64,000 bases of DNA from SZUA-36 sp963727635. GTDB taxonomy: Bacteria > Pseudomonadota > Gammaproteobacteria > Xanthomonadales > SZUA-36. This document shows positions 27,959 to 35,611 of the stretch, in pieces. The translations under genes were made by a program, and so were the position numbers. The notes beneath the pieces are model-generated. The model saw nothing but the letters and a program-made list of their open reading frames with translations, was not told where the DNA came from and did not search any database. Within the stretch, counting starts at the first letter, position 1, and the number at the start of each line of letters is the position of its first letter. Location of the stretch: NCBI GenBank assembly GCA_963727635.1, contig CAVSHP010000015.1:62001-126000 (forward strand), read 5' to 3'.

Positions 27959-29194
27959 TCAGGCAAGCTCCACGCGGACCAGTCCGACAATCTGTTTTAA
28001 TGCCTCTTCAACCACGTCCGAATCCGTGTCCCGGATAATCACGTAGCCTTCACCCTCGTAGCTGTCGGAAGCGAACTGACCTTCAGATGGCAGGCGGGCC
28101 TCGACGACCAGGTGACCGAAACGCCGCTGCGCTTCATCGAGGCCGTGAATGGCGCGGACGCGTGTGCCGCCAGGTGTGCTCTTTTGACCACGGAAATAGG
28201 CCGCACCGACGGCGTAGTTGCGTGCTGGTGGTTCGAATTCGTCAAAGATCATCAGCCGTGGCCAGGCCCGGTAGAAATCGAGGTCGTGCGCCCACGACAA
28301 GAGACTGGTGATTTGCGCCCCGGGCGGCCGGGCGCCGACTTCTGATATCGCAATCCGGTCGCCCTGAAGCCGGAACCACTCCATGTGACTCAGGCCGGTT
28401 TGCAGACCCAGTGCCTGCACCGCCTTGAAGCCGGCATCGCGGATCGGTGCAAACTCTTGCCCGCTGATATCCCTGGGTAGAAATACGCACCACTGTATCC
28501 ACGGGTTCTCAAGCACCTGCAGCGGCGCCGGCATGTAGCGGGATATCGAATGCCAGACCGGTACACCATGGATGACGATACTGTCGAATGAATGCTCCGT
28601 GCCGGAGACGAACTCCTCCAGCATGATCGGCTCGTGTTCCGATGGCGGATAACGGTTCACCAGGGCGTTCAGGTCCTGCAGGGAGTCAAGCCGGTAGGTG
28701 CCTTTTCCGCCGGCGCCGGAAGGTGGTTTGGCGACCAGCGGGAAACCGGTGTTTTCTGCAAACGCCAGGGCCTGTTGCTGGTTTCCCGCAAGCACGTGAC
28801 GGGCGCAGGGCAGACCGGCATCACGCAGCACGTCCTTCATCCTGGCCTTGTCCCGGAAATTCACCGCTGCGGAGCTATTCATGCCTTCGACACCAAGCAG
28901 TTCACGTGCCCTCGCCAGCGGCACCTGTAATTGCTCCAGCGCGCCGATAAGACGTTTTGCAGACCCCAGTTTTGTTTCCAGGGCGCGGACCGCCACAACC
29001 AGTTGTTCAGCATCCAGCGCGTTGTTCACACGCCAGTGCCCGGCGAGCCTCGAGCGCAATTCGGGCGGCAGTTTTTCGGCGCCTTCCTGGCTGATCAGGC
29101 TGAGCTTGACGCCCGGCAGCCTTGCGGCGCCATTGACGAAACGCAGGGTGGTTTCCATGCAAAAAGGAGCGACGAAGATGACATGCATACTCAT
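27959..29194 (-). CDS. ATP-grasp carboxylate-amine ligase (paralogue C)
   Basis: A 411-residue ATP-grasp enzyme and the first gene of the five-gene operon ending at 23837. Landmarks are FRDKARMKDVLRDAGLPCAR, the ATP site PLVAKPPSGAGGKGTYRLD, IMLEEFVSGTEHSFDSIVIH and metal-binding HMEWFRLQGDRIAISEVGAR, all shared with paralogues A and B. The start is probably ATG 29194 (MSMHVIFVAPF), with ATG 29185 as alternative; neither has a clear Shine-Dalgarno sequence. A 24-bp dyad at 29272-29295 lies about 80 bp upstream and could be its operator. Confidence 0.82.
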   Translation of the reverse strand: MSMHVIFVAPFCMETTLRFVNGAARLPGVKLSLISQEGAEKLPPELRSRLAGHWRVNNALDAEQLVVAVRALETKLGSAKRLIGALEQLQVPLARARELLGVEGMNSSAAVNFRDKARMKDVLRDAGLPCARHVLAGNQQQALAFAENTGFPLVAKPPSGAGGKGTYRLDSLQDLNALVNRYPPSEHEPIMLEEFVSGTEHSFDSIVIHGVPVWHSISRYMPAPLQVLENPWIQWCVFLPRDISGQEFAPIRDAGFKAVQALGLQTGLSHMEWFRLQGDRIAISEVGARPPGAQITSLLSWAHDLDFYRAWPRLMIFDEFEPPARNYAVGAAYFRGQKSTPGGTRVRAIHGLDEAQRRFGHLVVEARLPSEGQFASDSYEGEGYVIIRDTDSDVVEEALKQIVGLVRVELA

Positions 29195-29271
29195 AGGTTG
29201 CTTAGCAGACCACTAGTTCCGGTTAATCGCAATCAATTTTTTGAAGGTTCCACTCCGCAGGGAAATTTCGG

Positions 29272-29295
29272 GTGGTCCGGAATATTCCAGACCAC
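29272..29295. promoter_or_regulatory. 24-bp dyad, candidate operator of the ATP-grasp operon
   Basis: The arms GTGGTC and GACCAC flank the perfect 10-bp palindrome GGAATATTCC, with one mismatched pair between the arms and the core. The site is about 78 bp upstream of the start at 29194, a usual distance for a regulator site. No transcription factor gene lies next to the operon. Confidence 0.35.
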
Positions 29296-29443
29296 TGGCG
29301 AGACTTCGATTACCACCAGGCTGGATACCCATCGACATCGGTCATTTTTTTTACAGGACATGACGCATTGAGTGTGATGTACCCCGGGCACATGAGCGAA
29401 AGTGCAACACCGCCATGCGGAAAAATGGCCATGTTTCGAAGGG

Positions 29444-29471
29444 TTGGCTCTCCAATCGGCTGGAGAGCCAA
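29444..29471 (-). terminator. Hairpin downstream of the EF-G paralogue
   Basis: A perfect 10-bp stem (TTGGCTCTCC/GGAGAGCCAA) with an 8-base loop begins about 30 bases past the stop codon of the minus-strand EF-G-like gene. There is no T-tract in either direction, so termination is only suggested by position. Confidence 0.35.
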
Positions 29472-29501
29472 CGCTGGCCAGTCTCACGTTGTTAACAGGT
29501 C

Positions 29502-31544
29502 CTAATCTTCATCCTTCGCTTTATGGGCCTTGACCAGTTCCTGCTGAACACTTGACGGAACCGGGTCGTAATGGCTGAACTCCATGGTATAGCTGCCCTG
29601 ACCCTGGGTAAGACTCTTCAGTTCAGTATGGTAATCAGACAGGGAACTCAATGGAAGGTCAGCACGGATCGTGACCTGGCCACCACGCAGTGTTTCGGTG
29701 CCACTGATGCGTGCCCGGCGGCCGGCAAGGTTTCCGGTTATATCGCCCATGACGGCATCGGGGACGGTCACATCAACACTCACGATGGGTTCGAGTATCT
29801 GCGGACCGGCATTTCTGATCGCGTCCAGAAAGGCCTGGCGGCCTGCGGTTACAAAGGCAATTTCCTTTGAATCAACCGGGTGGTATTTACCATCGTATAC
29901 GGTGACTTCGATATCCTGCATGGCGTAACCTGCAATGGCGCCATCGTTCATCACCTGCATGACGCCTTTTTCAACGGCGGGGATAAGGTTGTACGGTATT
30001 GCGCCACCGACCACCTTGTCGATGAATTCAAAACCTTCACCGCGTTGCTTGGGTTGAACCCGCAGGAAAACCTCACCGAACTGCCCGGCGCCACCGGTCT
30101 GTTTTTTGTGCCGGTGATGGCCTTCCGCCGGCCGCGTAATGGTTTCGCGGTAGGCAATACGCGGCAGCCTTGTGGTGACCTCCACGTTGTAGCGTTCCTC
30201 CATGCGTTCCAGGGTGATACGCATGTAAAGCTCACCGAGGCCACGCATGACAGTTTCGTTAAGTTCCTGGTTGTGCTCGACCCGGAAGCAGGGGTCTTCC
30301 TCCTGCAAGCGTTGCAGGGCGGTCGAAAGTTTTTGTTCCTGGCCACGGGCCTTGGTGTTCACGGCCAGTCCATACATGGGTTCCGGAAAGTCCAGCGGCT
30401 TCAGAAAGTAGCGGTCGGCATCGTGTGAATCGTGCAGGACGGCGTCGAAGTATATTTCGTCAACCTTGGCAACGGCACATATATCACCGGGTATACCGGC
30501 GTCGACTTCGGTGTGTTTGCCGCCCTGCAGCGTGAACAGGTGACCTACCTTGAACGGCTTGCGTGCATCGCCGATCAGAAGTTGTGAATCGGGACGGACG
30601 GTGCCCTGGTAAATACGGAAGACACACATTTTTCCAACGAACGGGTCATTGGTTATCTTGAATACGTGGGCGACCACGTGGTCACTGGCGCTACTCGTGG
30701 TGGTGATCTTGACTGCATCCTCGCCCTGGCCTTTTACAAACGGAGGCGGGTTGCCTTCCCTCGGGCTGGGTGCCAGTTCATTGAAGAAGTCGAGCAGTTC
30801 CTCGATACCTGCACCGGTCTGGGCCGACACGAAACAGATTGGCACGAGGTGACCTTCACGCAGCGCCTGCTCGAATGCGGTGTGCAGTTCCTCACGTGTT
30901 AATTCTTCGCCTTCGAGAAACTTTTCCATCAGTTCCTCATTGACCTCGACAACCTGGTCAATGATGGCGTTGTGCGCTTCCAACAAGGAAAAAATATCGG
31001 TGTCACCCTCGGTTTGGAAAAAACAGTCACGTACTGTGGTCAGGTTTTCCGCCGGCAAATTAACCGGCAGGCAATGCGGTCCGAATTCTTCCTGGATTTC
31101 GTTCACCAGTGCTGTCAGGTCAGCGCCTTCTGCATCGATACGGTTGATGATGATCATCCGGCACAGGCGGCGCTGTTTTGCCCTGCGCATCAGGCGGCGG
31201 GTGGACATCTCGATTCCGGCTTGCGCATTGATGACGATTGCCGTGGTTTCCACAGCCGTCATGCTGGCAAGCGTTGGCCCGCGGAAATCAGGGATTCCCG
31301 GGGTATCGATGAGGTTCAGGTGCATGCCCTTGTGATCAAGACTGGCAATACCCGAGTCGAGTGAATGCTGGTATCTGCGCTCAATCGGGTCAGAATCCAT
31401 CGTGGTTGAGCCCCGCTCAATGGTTCCCGCCTCACCTTTTGCGCCCGATTTGACCAGTAAGGCTTCGGCAAGCATGGTTTTTCCAGATCCGGAATGACCC
31501 ACAAGAGCAATGTTACGGATATCTTTGGTGCGGTAGCTGGGCAT
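29502..31544 (-). CDS. Elongation factor G-like GTPase
   Basis: A 680-residue EF-G paralogue; the ATG at 31544 is preceded by AAGGA at good spacing. The GTPase domain has G1 GHSGSGKTMLAEALL, G3 DTPGIPDF and G4 INRID. EF-G domains II-V follow, including YRETITRPAEGHHRHKKQTG and GGQVTIRADLPLSSLSDYHT. It differs from canonical EF-G in the P-loop (GHSGSGKT rather than GHVDAGKT). In switch II the catalytic histidine of DTPGH is replaced by isoleucine. This is the 'EF-G-like' class of unknown exact function, probably not the main translocase. It stands alone, with palindromes in its upstream region. Confidence 0.88.
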   Translation of the reverse strand: MPSYRTKDIRNIALVGHSGSGKTMLAEALLVKSGAKGEAGTIERGSTTMDSDPIERRYQHSLDSGIASLDHKGMHLNLIDTPGIPDFRGPTLASMTAVETTAIVINAQAGIEMSTRRLMRRAKQRRLCRMIIINRIDAEGADLTALVNEIQEEFGPHCLPVNLPAENLTTVRDCFFQTEGDTDIFSLLEAHNAIIDQVVEVNEELMEKFLEGEELTREELHTAFEQALREGHLVPICFVSAQTGAGIEELLDFFNELAPSPREGNPPPFVKGQGEDAVKITTTSSASDHVVAHVFKITNDPFVGKMCVFRIYQGTVRPDSQLLIGDARKPFKVGHLFTLQGGKHTEVDAGIPGDICAVAKVDEIYFDAVLHDSHDADRYFLKPLDFPEPMYGLAVNTKARGQEQKLSTALQRLQEEDPCFRVEHNQELNETVMRGLGELYMRITLERMEERYNVEVTTRLPRIAYRETITRPAEGHHRHKKQTGGAGQFGEVFLRVQPKQRGEGFEFIDKVVGGAIPYNLIPAVEKGVMQVMNDGAIAGYAMQDIEVTVYDGKYHPVDSKEIAFVTAGRQAFLDAIRNAGPQILEPIVSVDVTVPDAVMGDITGNLAGRRARISGTETLRGGQVTIRADLPLSSLSDYHTELKSLTQGQGSYTMEFSHYDPVPSSVQQELVKAHKAKDED

Positions 31545-31615
31545 ACGGCAGTCCTTTTCTTGAAGTCTGAAAACGAATGGGACGGTAATCGTATTACGTT
31601 TGATCAGGCGCTTCA

Positions 31616-31631
31616 AATGACATATGTCATT
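31616..31631. promoter_or_regulatory. Perfect 16-bp palindrome upstream of the EF-G paralogue
   Basis: AATGACATATGTCATT reads the same on both strands and lies 72-87 bp upstream of the minus-strand start at 31544. A second, shorter dyad, GTAAT-CGT-ATTAC, lies at 31585-31597. Either could bind a dimeric regulator; no regulator gene is adjacent. Confidence 0.35.
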
Positions 31632-31749
31632 ATGTTCAGAATGAACCGTATATCGCGAAAGAGCACATGGATGTGCGGCGCGATTGGTCCAAGTTTGCAC
31701 GGCGTCTGACACGAAATTGCACAGGAGTTCTGCCGGGGCGCCAGCACGA

Positions 31750-31841
31750 TGCAGTAGCTTTCTTCAGGACACGCCGTGGATACATCCCTGTAAGCTCGAG
31801 TTCGACTCCTGTCTCGCACGGTCCTGAAGAAAGCGACTGCA
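31750..31841. repeat. Foldback element 3 with TACATCCCTGTA core
   Basis: The arms at 31750-31770 and 31821-31841 are inverted repeats of 21 bp with one mismatch, and weaker pairing continues outward (GCCAG and its complement). The interior carries TACATCCCTGTA (31781-31792), identical to the apex of element 1 some 8 kb away. The shared core with unrelated outer arms suggests a dispersed family of structured elements in this genome. Confidence 0.65.
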
Positions 31842-31997
31842 CCCCACTGGCTAAGCAGTTGCTCACACAGCAGTGGCGTCAGAGATATGATTTCCCGTTA
31901 GGCTGAAGCCGGGGTGGATATTAACTACCTACAGACGCCGTTATGTTCAGGATGAATATGACTTCCCAAAGGCAAACCACTGACAAAACCCCACATC

Positions 31998-33489
31998 ATG
32001 GGTATTGCCGCTGTACACGATTTGCGCCTTCGGGTAACGTTTCGTAACCCAACGTATACAGGGCTGCCCGGTGTGAGCAAATCTTGGCTGGTACTAAAAA
32101 AAGACGCCGCCCCAATCAGCGGAAGGCAGGCGAAATGCTTCAGATTTTCAGGATATAGCTATGACCACGCCACTGGCGAGGCGATACTGTCCTACGATAT
32201 TGATGGCCGGGTACTAGAGGAAAAAATAGTCTTTCCATGGGCGCCCTGGCCGGTGGATGCCTCGCGCCAGGCGGCATTTTACCGGGCGCTTGAACTGCTG
32301 CACCTGGTCGCCGGCGTCAGCTATTACAAGGCCGGGCTGGCTGTTCACATGGATACGGGTGAAAGCAAGATCGACCGGATCATGGCTGGCTTCCTGAACG
32401 ATTTGTATCTGAACGGCCTGGCTGAGTTCGCTTATGTCAACGGACTGGACCTGTCCGGACTGATTGATTTTGCCGTCAATTGCGATGCAACACCGGTGGT
32501 TCCGGACCAGCCAGCAGAAGAGGCCTCATCACAACCGGGCTTTTCATACCCGGTCGATTTACCCACGCGGGCGCTGGTGGCCATGGGTGGCGGTAAGGAC
32601 AGCCTGGTTTGCCTGCAAATGCTCAGGGACGCGGGTATCGAGGTCCAGCCGGTCTGTGTTGGTGGCTTCGGTGCTGATTGGTGAAACTGTCAGGGCCACC
32701 GGTTTGCCCCTGATCCGAATCGGCAGGGAACTTTCCGCCGGGCTTGCCGAATTGAACGCTGCCGGCGCCTGGAACGGACACGTACCGGTGACGGCCATTA
32801 ACTCTTCAATTTTGTTATGCGCCGGTTTGCTATACGGCTACCGCTACGTGGTGTTTGCGAATGAGTCCTCAGCCAGCGAGGCAACGCTGAAGGACGGGCA
32901 GGGCCGGGAAGTTAACCACCAGTACAGCAAGAGTCTTGCATTTGAAAAAGCCTTCGCCGCGGTGGTTGAGCAACACGTCACGCCCGGTATTGAATATTTT
33001 TCCCTGCTCAGACCGTTTGGCGAAATTGCCATCGCGCAACGGTTTTCGAAAATGACCGGGTTGCACGAAGTATTTTCGAGTTGTAACCGTAATTTTCACC
33101 TGGATGGCTCGCATATCAAACGGCGCTGGTGCCTGGAATGCCCCAAGTGCCGGTTTGCGGCGCTGGCGTTGGCGCCATTTTTATCACCTCAGCAGCTCAT
33201 TTCAATCCAGGGTGGGGACTTGCTGGACCAGCAGGATCAGTTACAGGGATTCAAGGCCCTGTGTGGTCTGGAGGCGGACAAACCGTTCGAATGCGTCGGC
33301 AGTATTGCCGAGAGTCGTGCGGCAATGAAGTTCCTGGCGAACGATTCCCGTTGGCGCGGCAAGAAGATTGTCCAAGCGCTGTCGGCCTGTCCGGAGATCA
33401 TGCAAGCCCCCGAACTCGGGTTGCAGATACGTCATCTGGCAGAGCACAATATCCCCCCCGCAATCCTGGATAAATTAAATGCGTTTTAG
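31998..33489 (+). CDS. murL: UDP-N-acetylmuramoyl-L-alanyl-L-glutamate epimerase (frameshifted)
   Basis: About 496 residues once one extra base near 32664-32669 is removed. The N-terminal part has FRFSGYSYDHATGEAILSY, the centre the PP-loop-like ALVAMGGGKDSLVCLQML, and the C-terminal part VFANESSASEATLKDGQ, VNHQYSKSLAFEKAF and the cysteine block RRWCLECPKCRFAALAL. These and the overlapping murD2 identify MurL, which in Xanthomonas epimerises the terminal L-Glu of UDP-MurNAc-L-Ala-L-Glu to D-Glu. This would provide the D-Glu of peptidoglycan without relying on MurI and MurD. The true start may lie downstream of ATG 31998. Confidence 0.85.
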
Positions 33490-34840
33490 CGATATGGAAA
33501 AATCCCGTGTCGGGATTATCGGTGCCGGCCGGGAAGGCCAGGCAGTATGGCGTCAATTAAGGCGGCGTTTTCCGCAAAAGCCGCTGTCGCTTTTTTCGGA
33601 ATCGACCGTCAGCGAAGACTTCAGGCAACAACTTGACTCGACACTGGATACGTTCATTTCCGGTCCGCTGGATGTTGCAGTACTGAGAGATTTTGATCTG
33701 CTGATCCGTTCCGCCGGCGTCAGCATTTACAGGGATGAATTGACCGAGTTGCGTTCCCTGGGCGTGCAATTTACCACCGCATCCAGTCTCTGGTTTGCAG
33801 AAAATCCCGATGCAAAGACCATCTGCATCAGTGGCACACTGGGTAAGAGCACGACGGCCAAGCTGACAGCGCATTTACTCAATCATGCGGGTGTCAAGGC
33901 CGGTCTGGCCGGGAACATCGGCAGGCCGATGCTGGACTGCGATGGCGAAGACGCAGACTGGTGGGTTATCGAGTTATCCAGTTACCAGATTTCAGATCTT
34001 GAAGCGAAACCTGATATTGCGGTTCTGCTGAATCTGAGTGAGGACCACCTCGACTGGCACCGCGGATTTGAGAACTACCGGGCGGATAAATTAAGGCTCG
34101 CTGAACTGGCATCCGGTGGCCGGATCATTGCCAATTTTTCTGACAAGGTGCTGAATCAAAATTTAAGGAAATACCCTGACATTACCTGGTTCAACATGGT
34201 GTGTGATTGGCAGGCTGGCGCGGACTATGTTTATCGAAGGTATCAAACAACCAATCCACTTGGCTTGGGTTACGACCAGGTTTTGGCACCCCCTTCGCTG
34301 CCGGGTGAACACAATATGCATAACCTCGCTGCGGCCCTGACCGTGCTTAGAGAGCTGGGTTTGGAATTGCCCGATCTGTATGAGGTATTGTCTTCTTTCA
34401 GCGGATTGGCGCATCGCTTACAGCTGATTGGTCATAAATCGGGCGTCCGTTATGTCGATGACAGCATTTCAACCACGCCGGTGTCGGTGATGGCGGCTTT
34501 GCAAAGCGTGGGTCCGGCGGGGGTTGTGCTGTTGCTTGGCGGCATGGACAGGGGACTCGACTGGAGCGGTTTCGCCCGGAACATCCTGGGACACGAACCC
34601 TACGCCATTATCACCCTGCCGGATAACGGCCCGGGAATCGCCGCAAGCCTGAAAATGGCGGGTGTCAGTCCTGAAGGTGAGATTCACACTGCCGGGGATT
34701 TGAAACAGGCTGTAGCGATGGCGGAAAAACTGGTGCCCGCTAACGGTTGTATTTTACTCTCGCCGGGCGCTCCGAGTTTCCCGCACTTCAGGGATTACGA
34801 AGATCGTGGCGAGCAATTTAAAACGTATTCGGGTTTTTAA
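33479..34840 (+). CDS. murD2: UDP-N-acetylmuramoyl-L-alanine--L-glutamate ligase MurD2
   Basis: A 453-residue Mur ligase. The N-terminal Rossmann-like region VGIIGAGREGQAVWRQLRRR is followed by the ATP loop CISGTLGKSTTAKL, ELSSYQISDLEAKPDIAVLL, NLSEDHLDWHRGFENYRADK, and the C-terminal FSGLAHRLQLIG and DDSISTTPVSVMAAL. The P-loop SGTLGKST in place of the usual GTNGKST, together with linkage to murL, marks the MurD2 type that adds L-Glu rather than D-Glu. It overlaps murL by 11 bp at ATG 33479; ATG 33494 (MEKSRVGIIG) is an alternative. Confidence 0.87.
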   Translation: MRFSDMEKSRVGIIGAGREGQAVWRQLRRRFPQKPLSLFSESTVSEDFRQQLDSTLDTFISGPLDVAVLRDFDLLIRSAGVSIYRDELTELRSLGVQFTTASSLWFAENPDAKTICISGTLGKSTTAKLTAHLLNHAGVKAGLAGNIGRPMLDCDGEDADWWVIELSSYQISDLEAKPDIAVLLNLSEDHLDWHRGFENYRADKLRLAELASGGRIIANFSDKVLNQNLRKYPDITWFNMVCDWQAGADYVYRRYQTTNPLGLGYDQVLAPPSLPGEHNMHNLAAALTVLRELGLELPDLYEVLSSFSGLAHRLQLIGHKSGVRYVDDSISTTPVSVMAALQSVGPAGVVLLLGGMDRGLDWSGFARNILGHEPYAIITLPDNGPGIAASLKMAGVSPEGEIHTAGDLKQAVAMAEKLVPANGCILLSPGAPSFPHFRDYEDRGEQFKTYSGF

Positions 34841-34880
34841 TCAGGGGTAGGGGATTGAAATCTGACCTTTTGGCGCCCAT

Positions 34881-34955
34881 AAAAAAGGCCGCGGGACAAG
34901 GGTGAGGAGTGCATATACCCATTAGGCTGAGGGAGAGACCAATTTGCCCGCGGCC
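34881..34955 (-). ncRNA. Candidate small RNA or attenuator hairpin (minus strand)
   Basis: On the minus strand GGCCGCGGG (34955-34947) pairs with CCCGCGGCC (34895-34887) across a ~51-base interior, and the second arm is followed at once by six T residues (34886-34881). This is the shape of a Rho-independent transcript end. Both neighbouring genes, murD2 and ppiB, are on the plus strand, so no minus-strand gene needs a terminator here. A short RNA starting upstream of about 34990 is one explanation. I do not recognise a known RNA family. Confidence 0.3.
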
Positions 34956-35027
34956 TCTTCGCAACATAGACAACCGCTTCACGAAAATAGTTTCAAAATT
35001 TTTTGTAAATTAATACGGAGTTATAAA

Positions 35028-35543
35028 ATGACTGATACATCCAACGAGATTCTGGCGGAAATGAACACCAACAAGGGTGTTATTCACCTTCGCCTGCACC
35101 CGCAGCAGGCACCGGTAACGGTGGCCAATTTTGTGAACCTGGCAAAACGCGGATTTTACGACGGCCTCAGTTTCCACCGGGTTATCGACAATTTTATGAT
35201 CCAGGGTGGCTGCCCGCTTGGCTCCGGTACGGGTGGACCTGGCTACAATTTTGAAGATGAATGCACACCTGAACTCAGACACGATACGCCAGGTAAATTG
35301 TCAATGGCCAATGCAGGCCCGGGCACCAATGGCAGCCAGTTTTTCATCACCCACGTCGAAACACCCTGGCTGGATGGCAAGCACACGGTATTTGGCAGCG
35401 TCATCTCCGAGGATGACCAGGACGTGGTCAATGCGGTTGCCGGTGGTGACAGCATTATTTCCGTCACCATCACGGGTGGTGATGAATTGCTTGCACAGCA
35501 GGCAAATCGCGTATCCGAGTGGAATGCAAAGCTGGATCGTTAA
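35028..35543 (+). CDS. ppiB: Peptidyl-prolyl cis-trans isomerase, cyclophilin type
   Basis: A 171-residue cytoplasmic cyclophilin. ATG 35028 has ACGGAG upstream. Conserved cyclophilin blocks are NFVNLAKRGFYDGLSFHRVI, then NFMIQGGCPLGSGTGGPGY, MANAGPGTNGSQFFITH with the catalytic Arg/Phe/Gln environment, and LDGKHTVFGSV. There is no signal peptide, so it is the PpiB rather than PpiA type. It probably helps folding of cytosolic proteins. It stands alone downstream of murD2 with the candidate small-RNA hairpin in between. Confidence 0.92.
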   Translation: MTDTSNEILAEMNTNKGVIHLRLHPQQAPVTVANFVNLAKRGFYDGLSFHRVIDNFMIQGGCPLGSGTGGPGYNFEDECTPELRHDTPGKLSMANAGPGTNGSQFFITHVETPWLDGKHTVFGSVISEDDQDVVNAVAGGDSIISVTITGGDELLAQQANRVSEWNAKLDR

Positions 35544-35611
35544 TAGCTTAAAAAGTGTTGTCCTGACGATCGTTTTGACATTTGAATTGGCGGACCCCGA
35601 TGTCCGCCGGT

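Larger units (their letters stand above)
29195..29501. other. Spacer between the EF-G paralogue and the ATP-grasp operon
   Basis: No gene is seen. Two structures stand out. A 24-bp dyad at 29272-29295 (GTGGTC, inner palindrome GGAATATTCC, GACCAC) lies upstream of the minus-strand ATP-grasp operon. A perfect 10-bp hairpin at 29444-29471 (TTGGCTCTCC and GGAGAGCCAA around an 8-base loop) lies about 30 bp beyond the EF-G paralogue stop. The hairpin lacks a T-run, so it is at best a weak terminator. Confidence 0.5.
31545..31997. other. Upstream region of the EF-G paralogue and murL with dyads, direct repeats and a foldback
   Basis: No gene is seen in 453 bp. From left to right there are GTAATCGTATTAC (31585-31597), a perfect 16-bp palindrome AATGACATATGTCATT (31616-31631), a direct repeat TATGTTCAGAATGAA (31631-31645) and foldback element 3 (31750-31841). 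The second copy of the direct repeat, TATGTTCAGGATGAA, is at 31942-31956. The two repeat copies bracket about 300 bp that contain the foldback, as if the segment had been inserted or duplicated. Confidence 0.55.
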
